In this document: positions 38,801-50,336 of the stretch, piece after piece | Layout: every line of letters starts with the position of its first letter | Position numbering within the stretch: position 1 is the stretch's first letter | Source: Pterobdella sp. o SKG-2022 | Lineage: Eukaryota; Annelida; Clitellata; Hirudinida; Piscicolidae | Length of the DNA stretch: 64,000 nt | Direction of reading: 5' to 3' | NCBI GenBank assembly: GCA_964035795.1 | Contig: OZ038321.1 | Coordinates: 20,256,758 to 20,320,757 of the forward strand | The notes under the pieces: model-generated | The model's database searches: none | Told to the model about the DNA's origin: nothing | What the model saw: only the letters and a program-made list of their open reading frames with translations | Made by a program: the position numbers and the translations under genes

Positions 38801-41800
38801 TTGTGGTCATTCTTGGAAGGTGTGTACAAGAGGGAGGTGGGAGGCAGAAGTGATGATTTCAAGGGTGAGGTGCTGTAATGTGCTTTAGCTTCTCTAGTTA
38901 TACTCGTGTAAGCTACATCTGTGTTTGTTTTATCATTATGATCCTCAGATGTAACTGGAATTCGCTTTTGTTGGGCTTCTGTTTGAGATTGCAAGTCATA
39001 ATTGGAAGGAACACTTGAACTTTTTTTTGAAGAATTTGTGGTACTTTTGGCATGAGAATCTTGCATACAAATCTTTTCTCCAGCAATCTCCCCATCAACT
39101 AAAAAAAATTAAAAAAGAATAACTACAACAAACAGAATATGAAAAAAGGTAAGATAAACTAAAAACTCCAATACATCCCCATACGAATACAAACCCCCAC
39201 CAATACTCACATTGAACATTTTCTTCATAGCATCCACAACAGCTGATACTGGCATAACACACCCAACCATACTGCTGTAGTATTTCTCTGCCCTTCTCCA
39301 CGCTAGAGATCATGTTCAACACGCAAAACGCTGTCCTAAATTGAAAATGATGTACCTTTCATACTTCACATTAGTTGCTTTTTTGACGCTATGTAATAAA
39401 AATTTTTCAATAGTTATTGCCATGCTCGCTAAGAAACTTATGAATTTTTAAATCGTGTATTTATACAGGCTTTTTAGTGCATATCTTTGAGTGCATCGAC
39501 AACACAACAATAAAGAAATCATTAAACACAACCCAAAATTTCAAATTCGAACAAAATATGTTTTTAGAAAAACAACATAATAGGTCACTACTTGGCTAGT
39601 TAACTTACCAACTGATTACATAACCCACTAGTAAAATATAAGCCCAAGACCAAGAAACAAGCCACAAAAACTAAATAACCCTCTAAGAGACAAAGGCCAT
39701 GCACCACAAGCCATGGATATCAACCCCTTCACCAAACATTCCTGCCTCTGTAGCAACTTCCCAAGCCCCTTCTCTGTGCTTCCTATATGTCCCTTTGTTG
39801 CCGGTGGGAGAAGTATGTAAATGTAGATTTATTATAAGAAAAGTAATAAGAGTTATAAGCGTTTGTCTTTAGATTAGAAAAAATAATAGTATCAATTAGG
39901 TATAATAACAGTATATATGGAAAGTAGAAGAGGTTTATTTATATAAATAAACACACTAATATTTATATTGTTACTTTATTACCTCCACATTTTTATTATT
40001 ATCAACGGTAATAATAACTATAAATAACCTCTTAATTCTTTATTATTATTCTCAATAGTAATATCTTTAGTAGTCAAATTATCATTATCCTAAAAAAATA
40101 TTATTTATGAAAATATTATAATCATGATTAAATTTATTATTCTCATCATTCTTGCACTATGAAGACAATGTAATGATAGAGAACATTGACGAACCAAAGC
40201 CCAAAGGGATGATGCAGTCTTTTTAACCGTTTGAATATCGATTTTCAAATGCTCCAATACTTTATCTTTTTTGTCATCTTGGCATTTTATTGACAAGATT
40301 GTTAATGTTGTTATTGGGTTGAAAAAAAGAGAAAAATGGTTGATTAAGTTGATACTACAAAATATTACTAGAAATCAAAATTCTCTTAAAAAAAGTTGTC
40401 TACTTTAATAATTGAGAACATTCATTGCTTCCAAGTTTATCATTTGTTTTATCTTTCAATTATAAATTTAATTTTTTTAATTATTAAAATTATTTAGCGC
40501 ACAGTCCCGAGCTAGACAATCATCATATAAATGAAACATACAACAGCATAACTTAGAAATTAATCATCGATACAAACAAATTAAAACCCAACCTTCAGAG
40601 AGATTCAAAGTCCTCACGTATGAACCCACAGCATCAAGATGTACTTGCACAAGATCGACCGGCAAAACACAAGATGTCTGATCTCCAATCATGGTTCTTC
40701 TCTCTTCAGTTGCTTCTTTACACAAGGTCGTATCGTGTGCCCCTCCAAACATCATCTCCAGTCCCCTATCACTCTTTGATAATTCCCCCAGCAGATGTAT
40801 GGGTAGGTCTGTGGATCTGGAGGAGGTTGTGAAGACCAGGTGTTGATGGCGTTATTAGTGTGGTTTTAGTTATATGCAGATGAACGAAGTGGTGAGTCAG
40901 TTGCTTTTCTTGGCGCTATATAAATAGTTTATTATTATTAGTATTCATGAGCCGATTCTATAACAAATTTGATCAGATGTAAAAAGTAAAAAAATTTAAT
41001 ATACATTTAAAAATTGATAAAAAATGTTACTTTGAAAGAAACTATTAGAAATAGACTAATATTACTGAAATGAGAAAGGATTATTTTTGATGTTATCCTT
41101 CAAAAGCTTTTCTTCAACTTTCTCAACATATTCGTAATTCAGGTGCTGTAGTGTGTTGTAATTTGATCATTAATTTCCAATAAAACTCTTATTTGGATAT
41201 ATTATAAGTATATAGAAACAAAACATGAAAAAAGCAAATAGGAAAAATATAGAAAGAAGTGAATAGATAAAAATGATTTATAAAAATGGTGAAAAATATG
41301 AAATAAAATGAAGCAATTAATAAGAACCAATAAAGAAATATTAATAAACGAGCGAATGAAAACCATCAATGACGCACATGATGCCACAAAAGAGCTAGTT
41401 GAGAAAGGTGCAGTGAGTTGGAAGCTGCAGCCACTCTAGCCATCAAACAGTGCCATTCAAACTCCTTTCTTTCTTCCTTCCCATCTACAGTGACCAGCTT
41501 GCTGATGCTTGCCATGTGCTCCTGTTGGTGTTTGACAGTTGTTGGACTGTTTTTTAGCATGGAAGTGATGCGAATGTAAATTAAACAAAACTAAAAAATT
41601 TATAATATTCATTGGCTCGTCTGGCTCAGTGGTAGAGCAGTAGATTAATTATTCAAAGTTATTGGGTTCGATCCCACGTAGGCCGACAATTAGCCCCTGT
41701 TCCACAGTGCGTGTTTTAGCTACATTAAATTTGTAGCGAACGTTTTGATCTATAAGGAAAAGCGCTTCATAAATACCGCATTACATTACATTTCATCATC

Positions 41801-44800
41801 ATCATGAACGTTTATCATCTTTGTAGTCCATTTTTTATTTTATTTTTATTATTTTTATTAATCAAATATTTATCACTAAAAACTCCTAAAAAACACACAA
41901 ATTGAGACATATGAACTAGCTATAAAAAAATCACAAAAAGCTGTCAAACAAACCCGGAATAGAGTACAACAAACAGAGATAAAAAACACACGAAAACAGC
42001 CCACAAACACTAGTGCATCTACCTCGTGGTTGGAAGCTTCCACGAGAACAGACACCACCCCGGATGACACAGTGCTGGATCTGTGATTGATGAGGCTGAA
42101 TAGCAGTTCTAACATCCAGTCTTTACACCCGTTACAGCGCAACAAAAGACGAACGAAGTCTGTGCAGTATAACAAAGCAGTCTGGAACGTGGTGGTGACG
42201 CTTTGAAGATTATTTTATCCTTACAGATACAATTTTTTATATTCATTATGCTCAACGCATGCTAGTTTTGAAATGGAAGTAAAACGACAACGATTTCTAT
42301 TAATCCAATTAGATCATACTGCTGTACATGTCCCAGTAACTGGGGTTGTCAGAAGTCGACCTAGATTATTGATACTATAATAGAGACGATGGTGTTGAGT
42401 ATTATATATACATATTATTATTAATAATAAAAATAACAATAAAAAACTTTAGACGAGGAAGAAAAGGCGGAAGTCAGAATGCTTTTGGCATGGGAGGATG
42501 ATGAGTAATCAAAAGAGGATATAATTAGCTTGCTGAGGGTTTCATTGCTTGATGCTGATGATATCACCATCGCCATGCTGTGCATAAGAAAAATAATAAT
42601 ATCAAAATGATAATAACTATGATAATAATAAAACTTAAATAAAAATAACATTCGAATATAAATGATATAAACCGTATAGATCTATTACTCGTAAAAGTAT
42701 ATTATAACGAAAACAAATCTGACTGCTTATAAATAAGGTTGTCTGCAAGCAACTGGTTAGTTTCCTGGTCTGAAGACAGGCATCCCAGTATCAAGAAGTA
42801 ATTAACACTGCAGTAACTTAACAAGCTGCTGCTTTGAAACACCCCTGCTCCATCTAGTGACTGAAAGTGAGATAGTAATTTTTATATTGATTTAATAATT
42901 ACATACTAATCTATCGAGCATGTGAGAAATTTTGAGTTCAGCTTAATTAATTCATGAATGTGAAAGTACGAAACATAAATAAAAGAATGAAAAAATATTT
43001 CCCCATAAAAATACAATAACAATCAACACATAATAGTGATCATAACCTAACTAGATTATAACCACTATTGTCATTTTTGTTACTGTAATCATAATGAAAG
43101 GGAATCAATTAACAATATTTCAAAGAATTTACTTCATTATTGAAAATTTTTAAAAGTTTTTTATAAATAATTGATCAATAAATTTCGGCTAATTTCTATG
43201 CCAAAACTGAACTTGTGGAAAGTCGAAGCTTGGTTTCAAAAAAATTCATTCCAAAATTTCCTCAAATCTACAGTTTACTTCTCAAAAAAAAACAAATGAT
43301 AATGAAACAGAAACAATGAATAAACAACAGTGGATAAGCAAACCGTTTTTAGGTTGGTGTTGATGTCTTTGAGGAATGAAGCAAACAAGGCCTTGGCAAA
43401 CTGTGGATGTGTGCACATTACAAGTGAAGTCTCAAAACGAATATAAAAAATCAAATGTTTGAGTTTCACATTTTATGAGAAATTTTCTACAATAACGTTT
43501 CCTAATAATGTACCATTAAAATACATTGACCTTATACTTTATTATCCTTATGGTGAGCTACAAACTCCTGAAGATAATGGCACTATAATCTTATTCGCAA
43601 TTGTATTGTATTCTTTTTAAGTTTGAAACTTTCAATTTTACACATCGTTAAATAATATTGAAAACTACAGGGTACGAAATTGGCATACGCCCATCCATTA
43701 TTATAAAGTTATTCAATCAACTATTGACACTGAAAAGACCCAAAAACCAAGTTGGGCTTATAGAAATTTCGCACCTCCAAAATGGTTTTTCACATTTATT
43801 TTTTAAGTTGCTTGTTTTTTTTAATAAAATTTAAATTGTCGGCCTTCTTATAATATTTTTCTACATTGGTCAAAAATTCAATCATTTAAAGCATAAAACA
43901 CGCGATCAATGAACAAAATATTGTATACAAAAATAGTAAAAATCAAACGGGATATTTAACAAAGCATGGTTGGGTGTATGGCAAGTTCGTAACCTGTAGT
44001 TGATCGATTTTTTTGTGGAAATACTCAAAAGAAAACTGATAAAAAACGAAAATGTTAAAAAAAACTGAACAAAATCCTACCAAAAACCCCTACACCAACC
44101 TCAACCCCACATGCCTACACCAACCTCAACCCCACATGCCTACACCAAACCTCACAACAAAAAATAGCACATCTCACTACACAACACTAAACCACACCGT
44201 ACCACGTTACCATTTCTATACTTTATACCCAAGTACACCTCTTGTGCCACTTACAGTTACACTCTGCCTTCCACACACCCCACGTCTTATACACTCTGCC
44301 TTCCACACACCCCACGTCTTATACACTTTGCCTTCCATAAACCCTACCTTTAGAGAAGAAGTGATAAAAAGTTGTATAAGGAGAAGCAGTACTGAAGTCA
44401 GAGTGACAGCTTCATCCGACGTGAGAGTGGTCGCAGAGTAACACTGAGCACTTGGCTTAAAAGCCTTTGATGGCAGGTTTTGTGGTAATAATTGTTAGTA
44501 GTAGAAGTAGTATAGTTGAACTATTATTGGTACTAGTAGTAATAATATTAGCAATAATAGCATTAGTAGCAATAGTAATAGTTATAATATTAGTAAAAGT
44601 AGAAGATTATTCATGCATGGCAGTGAAAAAAATTTTTTTAAAAAGCGATTCTACAATTGAATAGGGTAGTTTATGGAAACATTAATACTTTTTAACGAAC
44701 TCCACAAACAGAAAACAATATAAAAACATGGTTGATGATTTAAAACCATGCTCACTTCTGTGAGTCTGAATAGAAACCTTTCAGCCAACTCTACCCTCTC

Positions 44801-46069
44801 CCAAACTTGGTTCTTTAACTGTGGGTGCATGGGTATACTTGATAGTTTATATTCATCGATTCAATCAAAGAATCGATCAGTCAACTCTATGATTAAAGAT
44901 AGAAGATAGAAACTCCTATATCATTCAAATATAAAAATTTAGGCATTTAATAAATTACTATAATTTTCCATCAAAATAATTGATACATATAACAATATAT
45001 ATGATAATAACCATTCTCACAAGGCTTTATAAAAAGCATAAATTATTGTAAGTGATACTGGGGAACAAACCTTTAATATGTACAGTACAACCTTCCACTG
45101 CCAATCTTTGTAGCTGTTGGAATACAACACTCTAGACCTTCGCACGGCTTCAGTCAATGTCTCCTGTATCATCATTCATTAGATGTAGTATTATAATACT
45201 CGAAATTAAAACATCTCTCTGAGTTTATTTAAGTTTATTAATCGTGAGTTGAACTCACACTACCCAGCGAAGGTGCAAATAAGGCTAGTCCTATGATACA
45301 GTTTGTCAAAAATTTACTTATAAAATATATCAAAAAAAAACCATACCTTATCAGAATAATGAGAAGTGGAAGCCAAAGTGAAAGAGTCGAATGATAAGGA
45401 GTGGAAAAGGTTGTGTTTCTGGTATGAGAGGTTGTTGTAGAAGTGGTACTGTTGCCTTAAAAAAGGAGATGCTGTACATATCATGTTTTTTGCGCTGTTG
45501 TCTTGTATTCTGCTTACCAGCTTCAAGGCCTCTCTACAGCGCCTGTGTGGTAAAATGACGGTTCATGAAACTAATTCTAGAAATAATTATGATAACAATA
45601 ACAACATCAACAAAAAAAAATAATAATGACTTTTCAGAAGCATCTTGATGTACTTACAAAAATTTTTCACGTCGACTAACGAAAGTTTTTCAGTACATTT
45701 ATTGAGCAGAAACAGTTAGAATTTTCAATAAGTATAGCCTCATCATAAAATGGCTTTCAAGATAGCATATCTATCATTACCAAAAAAGCACCCCTAACAG
45801 AAAATCGAAAAAATATTCACAATTAAAAACTATTATAAAGCATTTTGTAACAAATTTACATCCTTTGCAGTGCATCATGGGAATGACATAAACCCTGGAC
45901 TAAAGATGATAGGTGGTTGGTGGTGTCTTTGTGAGGTAGATGATAGTAACACTGTAATGTGGTTAAGAATTGCGGTGTAATTCGTAAGTGAGTGGGATGA
46001 TTAATAGATAACTAGATGGATAAACAGATAGATAGTTAAGAGAATTAGAAAGGTAAATAAATGAACAAT

Positions 46070-46112
<43 letters not shown>

Positions 46113-46122
46113 ATAGATAGAC

Positions 46123-46154
<32 letters not shown>

Positions 46155-49100
46155 GGACAAAAAGTGAAAAGACGAATTAGAAACTCACAAGAGAAGACCA
46201 ATGAGCCAGTAAAATACAAGCTTTGATAGCTATAGTTATGTCAGCCTCCATTATCAGTTGCACTAGAACCTGTAAGATGCGTCGTTCATCTATTTTAATC
46301 AAACTTTGCGTGCTTCTTGATTTGACCTCATTTCAATTAAACTTGCTATTTAAATATTTTTATATAATAGTTTGGTTTAAACTATTGAAATGCTAAAATT
46401 TTCGACAATTATTTAAACCATTTAGAAACCAAGTCTCATATTCAACAATTTTTTAAATCGATTTATGGAAGAACTGCAGTAGATTTATTGAGCATAAAAA
46501 ACAGCTAACCAAAAAAAAAACAGCTGTTTTTTGCTAAATAAATATACTAAAATTCTTCCATGAATCGACGTAAAAAATTGTTGAATATTATTTATAAGTA
46601 CCTTAAAATTTCTCTAAAAAGTTACGAGTTTCATATATAACAATGAAAATGATATCTATGATAATAACATTTGATACTATATCGATAAGAACAAACCTCT
46701 TGGAAATTCAGCTGCAACAAGCATTTAAGGTGCAGAGAACGGTGGAAACGACTGATGGAAAACCTGAAAATCGATAAGCGTTCGCATTATCGAGAATCAA
46801 CCACATTTTTGATACTTTTAAAGTTTTTTCCACAATATTTTTTAGCGAAATATTGTTAGTATTTCAAAAATAATTGTAAAATTATAGTGGAGACAGAATT
46901 TTTAAAATAATAGAAAACTTGAGTATAAAAACAAAAATAATATAACTTGTTTCTAGAAGGCAGCAAGTCACAAGCTTCAGCAGCTATGAAGCTGTCCAAC
47001 AAACCCCACCTTTCAGGTTTTGATGCTGTCACTACGATAAAAACAATAAAAATTAAAATAAATTATTGATAATTACTAAAACAAAGAAATAATAACAAAA
47101 CAAATAATGATAATAAAATAGCGCATGAATGAAACTAATGGCAAGGAACATTGTTTAATGGTGACGTCCCTGAATCTCTTGTAGTTCGGAGGTGTTTGGA
47201 TGTTGAACCAGCCATAGAATATGTCTAATATATCTGACTGATGAGGGATGAATGAATAAATAAATGGATCATGAATGAATGGATGGATGAATGACGTCAA
47301 TTTAAGCTCAATTTTTATAAATATTCAAATTACTGATAAAAATGATTATAGAAAAAGCAATATTTAATAGGAAAACTATGATTAAAAATAAAAATAAAAC
47401 GGAAATTTTTGTGGAAACCCTCGATTAATAAATCTGTATTAAAAGACCAGTGATAATACATTGAAACACACCTGTACGGTAATTGAAGACAATGGGAGAG
47501 CGTCGAGTAGAGATAGAAGACAGTTTTGATGCGGTTCGGTTACGGGTCTACCTTCAAAATGAAGACTTGTGGAATTTTGTATGAGTGTGTATAACGCGTC
47601 AGTTTTTAGTTCGATTTTGTTTATGGATTTTTTAAGTTCGACTGCGGAAAGCGTATAATGATCAAGTTGGTTTTGATGTGATGGTGGCTGTGGTGGGTAA
47701 CAAAGGTGATAAAAGCCACACCATGTTTTCAACATTCTTATTATGGATTGCTTAGAGAAGTTTTGTTCTTGTGGCTCGCTGTTGTTTTAACATAAGTTAT
47801 AGACTTTTTAATATAAGATTTGATAATGATAATTAGTTTTGAAACATAAATAACGAAAACAAAAATTCATCTTGCAACTGAAAAATTTGTGTTAAAATGA
47901 AATAAGATATTTAAATAATTATTAGCCCTGAAACAACTAGTGCAAAATAACTCAATTACAAATAACTAGTCCCAAAACTTTAGAAATAAGTTAATATAGA
48001 TTTTACTTCCGTTTTTAATTCGTCTATTTTTGAAAAAATGAATTTATCCTAAAAAGCTTTATAAGTAGATTTTTACACACTAGTTAATTTATAGTTAGTT
48101 ATTTAGTGATACGCTCAAACAAAACACATCAAACTTTTCTTCAGGTTGAACATCACTTTTGAAATCAGTGAAAGACGATACAAGTTTCTGAAATTGATAA
48201 TAGTCTGTGAATTTAATCATCTCAGCTCTGACCACTCCAATTATACTATTATTAAAAAAATGGCCCAACAGATAGGTGATTTTATAACGAGTTAGCATGG
48301 TTTCAAAATTCTTACAGGAAGAGTATATTTGAGTACAACTCACAAAAAAAATAATTTCTTTCAAAATTAAAAAAAAATCCTTGAAAAACTAAAAATAAAC
48401 TTATGATAATATTAAAAAAAATTTCAAATAAATAAAAACATGAACTAACCTGCAAATATTTATAATATTTGAATGAAGATGGTTGGTTGAGAAGGTGGAC
48501 TATAGTGATGATGATAATGTTGTAGATGAATGGATGAGTAGATGGTTTCCAAAACAAAGCCCTTAAACCTCCTATCTTCTCAACTAAATCTGCATCCTTT
48601 AAAACTGTAGGAGTGCATTCAATATAGATAGTACTATAACAAAGAAAAAGTATGCTGAGGTACCAGAGAAATTTTCTAAGCAGAGATTAAACTCTCAATG
48701 TTGTTAGCATAAAACAATTTAAAGAGCTCTGAGCTACTTAAAGCCAAAATTTTAACTCAACCATGAAACTCAATTATTTTATTAATGTGGACTTTAAAAA
48801 TGACAATGAACAACATGCAAACTCACAAACCTGCCTCACATAAAGTACAAAGACATACATTGAACATCTTATTCTTCTTTGTATCACCCTTATTAACAAT
48901 GGCCACAATAGGCCTCAATAGAGCTTCTATGTAATTCAATGGTATAACTTCATTTAATTCTACATTAAAAGCTTCATATCTTTCTGAAGATAAACTTCCA
49001 ATGTTGTGAGATTTAGAAGATGTATAGTTTGGATGATTTTTGTAAGGAAGGATGATGGTTCGTATCAGGCGTAAAGCTTGTAATTTTTCAGATTCATAGG

Positions 49101-49824
49101 GTGTGTCTAGAGACCTAAAAACCATTTTTTAAAAAGCTTTTGTGGTTGTTAAGGATAACATACATATTAGAAAGATGTTTTATATTATAATTTATGAATG
49201 ATAGTTTTGAAATGAGAAAATGACACTAAATGAAAGATAATAGTTGAAATAAAATCTCACCTAATAATTAAATGATGCATATTTAGTTTAAACAATAAAG
49301 AGATTACAAAAGAGTCTATGCATAAGTATCTCAGACAACGTAACACAGCTATTCGAATAATTAGACTGTCTTTGAGACAACACTGCTTTAAACTGAAATA
49401 GAAAATATTAATCAAGTTTTGATTTGAACTTAAATAAAATGTTATTTTGTTACTCACCACATGATAATTCTATGTAAAACTGTGTTTTGTTTGAGATGAG
49501 AACAAATACTGAAAAAATGATGATTCAAATGGATAACAAAGGAGTTCAAGTGAGATAACTTGGAGTTCTGGTTAAGTTCTATTGAAGAAAGTCCATTCAA
49601 AAGTTCTTTTGACACTTTTAAACAACCTAACATTAAAAATTTGAACAGAAGTTAATAAAATTCATAAAACAAAAATGATGTTGTTAAAATTTATTTTAGA
49701 GAGTAATAAAGATTCAAAAACCAGTGCATTTCTCATGTTTTTGAAATAAAGGTATTTTGTGAGCTGTTTTTAACAAAAAGCAACATTTTAATAAAAAAAT
49801 TAAATTTCCATTACTTTCTTCCAT
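35892..49824 (-). CDS. RICTOR: RICTOR, mTORC2 scaffold subunit
   Basis: Defining subunit of mTOR complex 2. Read right to left, 32 exons: 49824-49815, 49626-49458, 49392-49261, 49114-48831, 48604-48450, 48187-48113, 47750-47472, 47237-47150, 47031-46947, 46763-46697, 46269-46189, 45951-45860, 45542-45347, 45163-45071, 44818-44756, 44443-44348, 43400-43344, 42860-42724, 42577-42448, 42181-42023, 41521-41378, 41145-41066, 40816-40593, 40277-40195, 39792-39680, 39335-39211, 39098-38467, 38107-38054, 37825-37730, 37271-37214, 36755-36344, 36036-35892. Phases agree; about 1537 aa (human 1708). Diagnostic words: RIIMCLKQ, LRCLRYL, LQALRLIRTII, DSFIAAEA, LHLLGELSK-type block, SSLWAL, GHIGS, IRGT-type joint, FSHKHQVSSCIRC and IKEKNPEYF. 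The Ser/Thr-rich exon 39098-38467 fits the disordered region. A His-x4-Cys-x2-Cys zinc site (about H1364, C1369, C1372) is kept, followed by an Asn/Asp-rich expansion. Least certain: exons 8, 21, 28 and the end of 27. Confidence 0.93.
37566..37655. repeat. About 29-bp tandem repeat, three units
   Basis: Units share ctgtatatatttcaa followed by a/tagatattcc. The array lies in the RICTOR intron between exons 37730-37825 and 37214-37271. Confidence 0.8.
41614..41790 (+). mobile_element. tRNA-derived SINE (copy 1)
   Basis: The head resembles a tRNA gene with an A-box-like tggctcagtggtaga and B box ggttcgatccc, ending taggccgacaattag. The tail carries ttgtagc, aaaagcgc and ataaataccgcattacattaca. 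The tRNA part does not fold into a clean cloverleaf, so it is not a tRNA gene. It sits in RICTOR intron 20, opposite to that gene, and is alignable over its length with 61329-61505. Confidence 0.9.
42296..42385. repeat. Solo terminal repeat of the 51973-52640 element
   Basis: The sequence ccaattagatcatactgctg with gtacatgtcccagtaa and ggattattgatactataa-like words aligns with the left end of the foldback element in TMEM222 intron 5. Only one end is present here, in the RICTOR intron between exons 42448-42577 and 42023-42181. Confidence 0.8.
44085..44345. repeat. Two small minisatellites in a RICTOR intron
   Basis: A unit close to ctacaccaacctcaacccc with acatgc repeats twice at about 44091-44145. 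A second unit, ctctgccttccacacacccc with acgtcttataca, repeats about three times at 44262-44340. Together with the plus-strand reading of exon 44348-44443 they create a spurious plus-strand open frame. Confidence 0.75.
46070..46153. repeat. (GATA)n microsatellite
   Basis: About 20 gata/taga units with one cluster of substitutions, in a RICTOR intron immediately downstream (in gene direction) of exon 46269-46189. Confidence 0.95.
46439..46587. mobile_element. Hairpin element in RICTOR intron 10
   Basis: Ends tattcaacaattttttaa and, inverted, ttaaaaaattgttgaata-like pair. Inner matches include tatggaagaa/ttcttccat and aaaaaacagct/agctgtttttt around an A-rich centre. Confidence 0.85.
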
Positions 49825-50336
49825 TTCTTTTTTGTTAAAAGTAGTTAATACTTTATTTATACATATTTTAAAAAGCGAATCTAGCCGATTCGAATTATTG
49901 AGATCTTATTCACACGCATTGCGACAAACTCACGGAAAAGATTTTGATTGGATAGTCAAGTAAATAGAATTTTTTAAATTTATTAATGTGTAATTATTGT
50001 TCATATACTCTTTTAAATTATGATTCATTGTAAGTCTGTGTTTTGAAAAAAAATTTAGTTCAAATTTTAGAAATTTATGAGTTTTGTGTGTAAATTTTCT
50101 TTAACACTAATTAATTTTTTTATTCTAATCATCAAAAAACAAACTTTCGTAAAAAACATCTTGAAAATTTGGAAAATATGTTTCTATTTTTTTTTAATTC
50201 ATTTTTTTATGAAAAAAATATTATCTAGTCAAATTTTATTTTCTCATGTTTTGTTGAAGAGATATTTGTATATAGCATCCCTATTTTGTGTTTTAATACC
50301 TTGTTTTTTTGTTAATCTTTTAAAAAATCAAATTTA
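49825..50336. promoter_or_regulatory. Divergent RICTOR / TMEM222 intergenic promoter region
   Basis: Only 512 bp separates the two start codons, which point away from each other, so both promoters and 5' UTRs must share this segment unless untranslated exons lie further off. No TATA consensus stands out in the AT-rich sequence. An open frame at 50077-50337 is T-rich and taken as chance. Confidence 0.6.

Noticed and set aside
41614..41700. tRNA gene
   Set aside because: A- and B-box-like words are present, but no full cloverleaf forms and the sequence continues into a repeated tail also found at 61329-61505, so it is a SINE.
44052..44441. 129-codon plus-strand open frame
   Set aside because: It is made of minisatellite units and the antisense of RICTOR exon 44348-44443.
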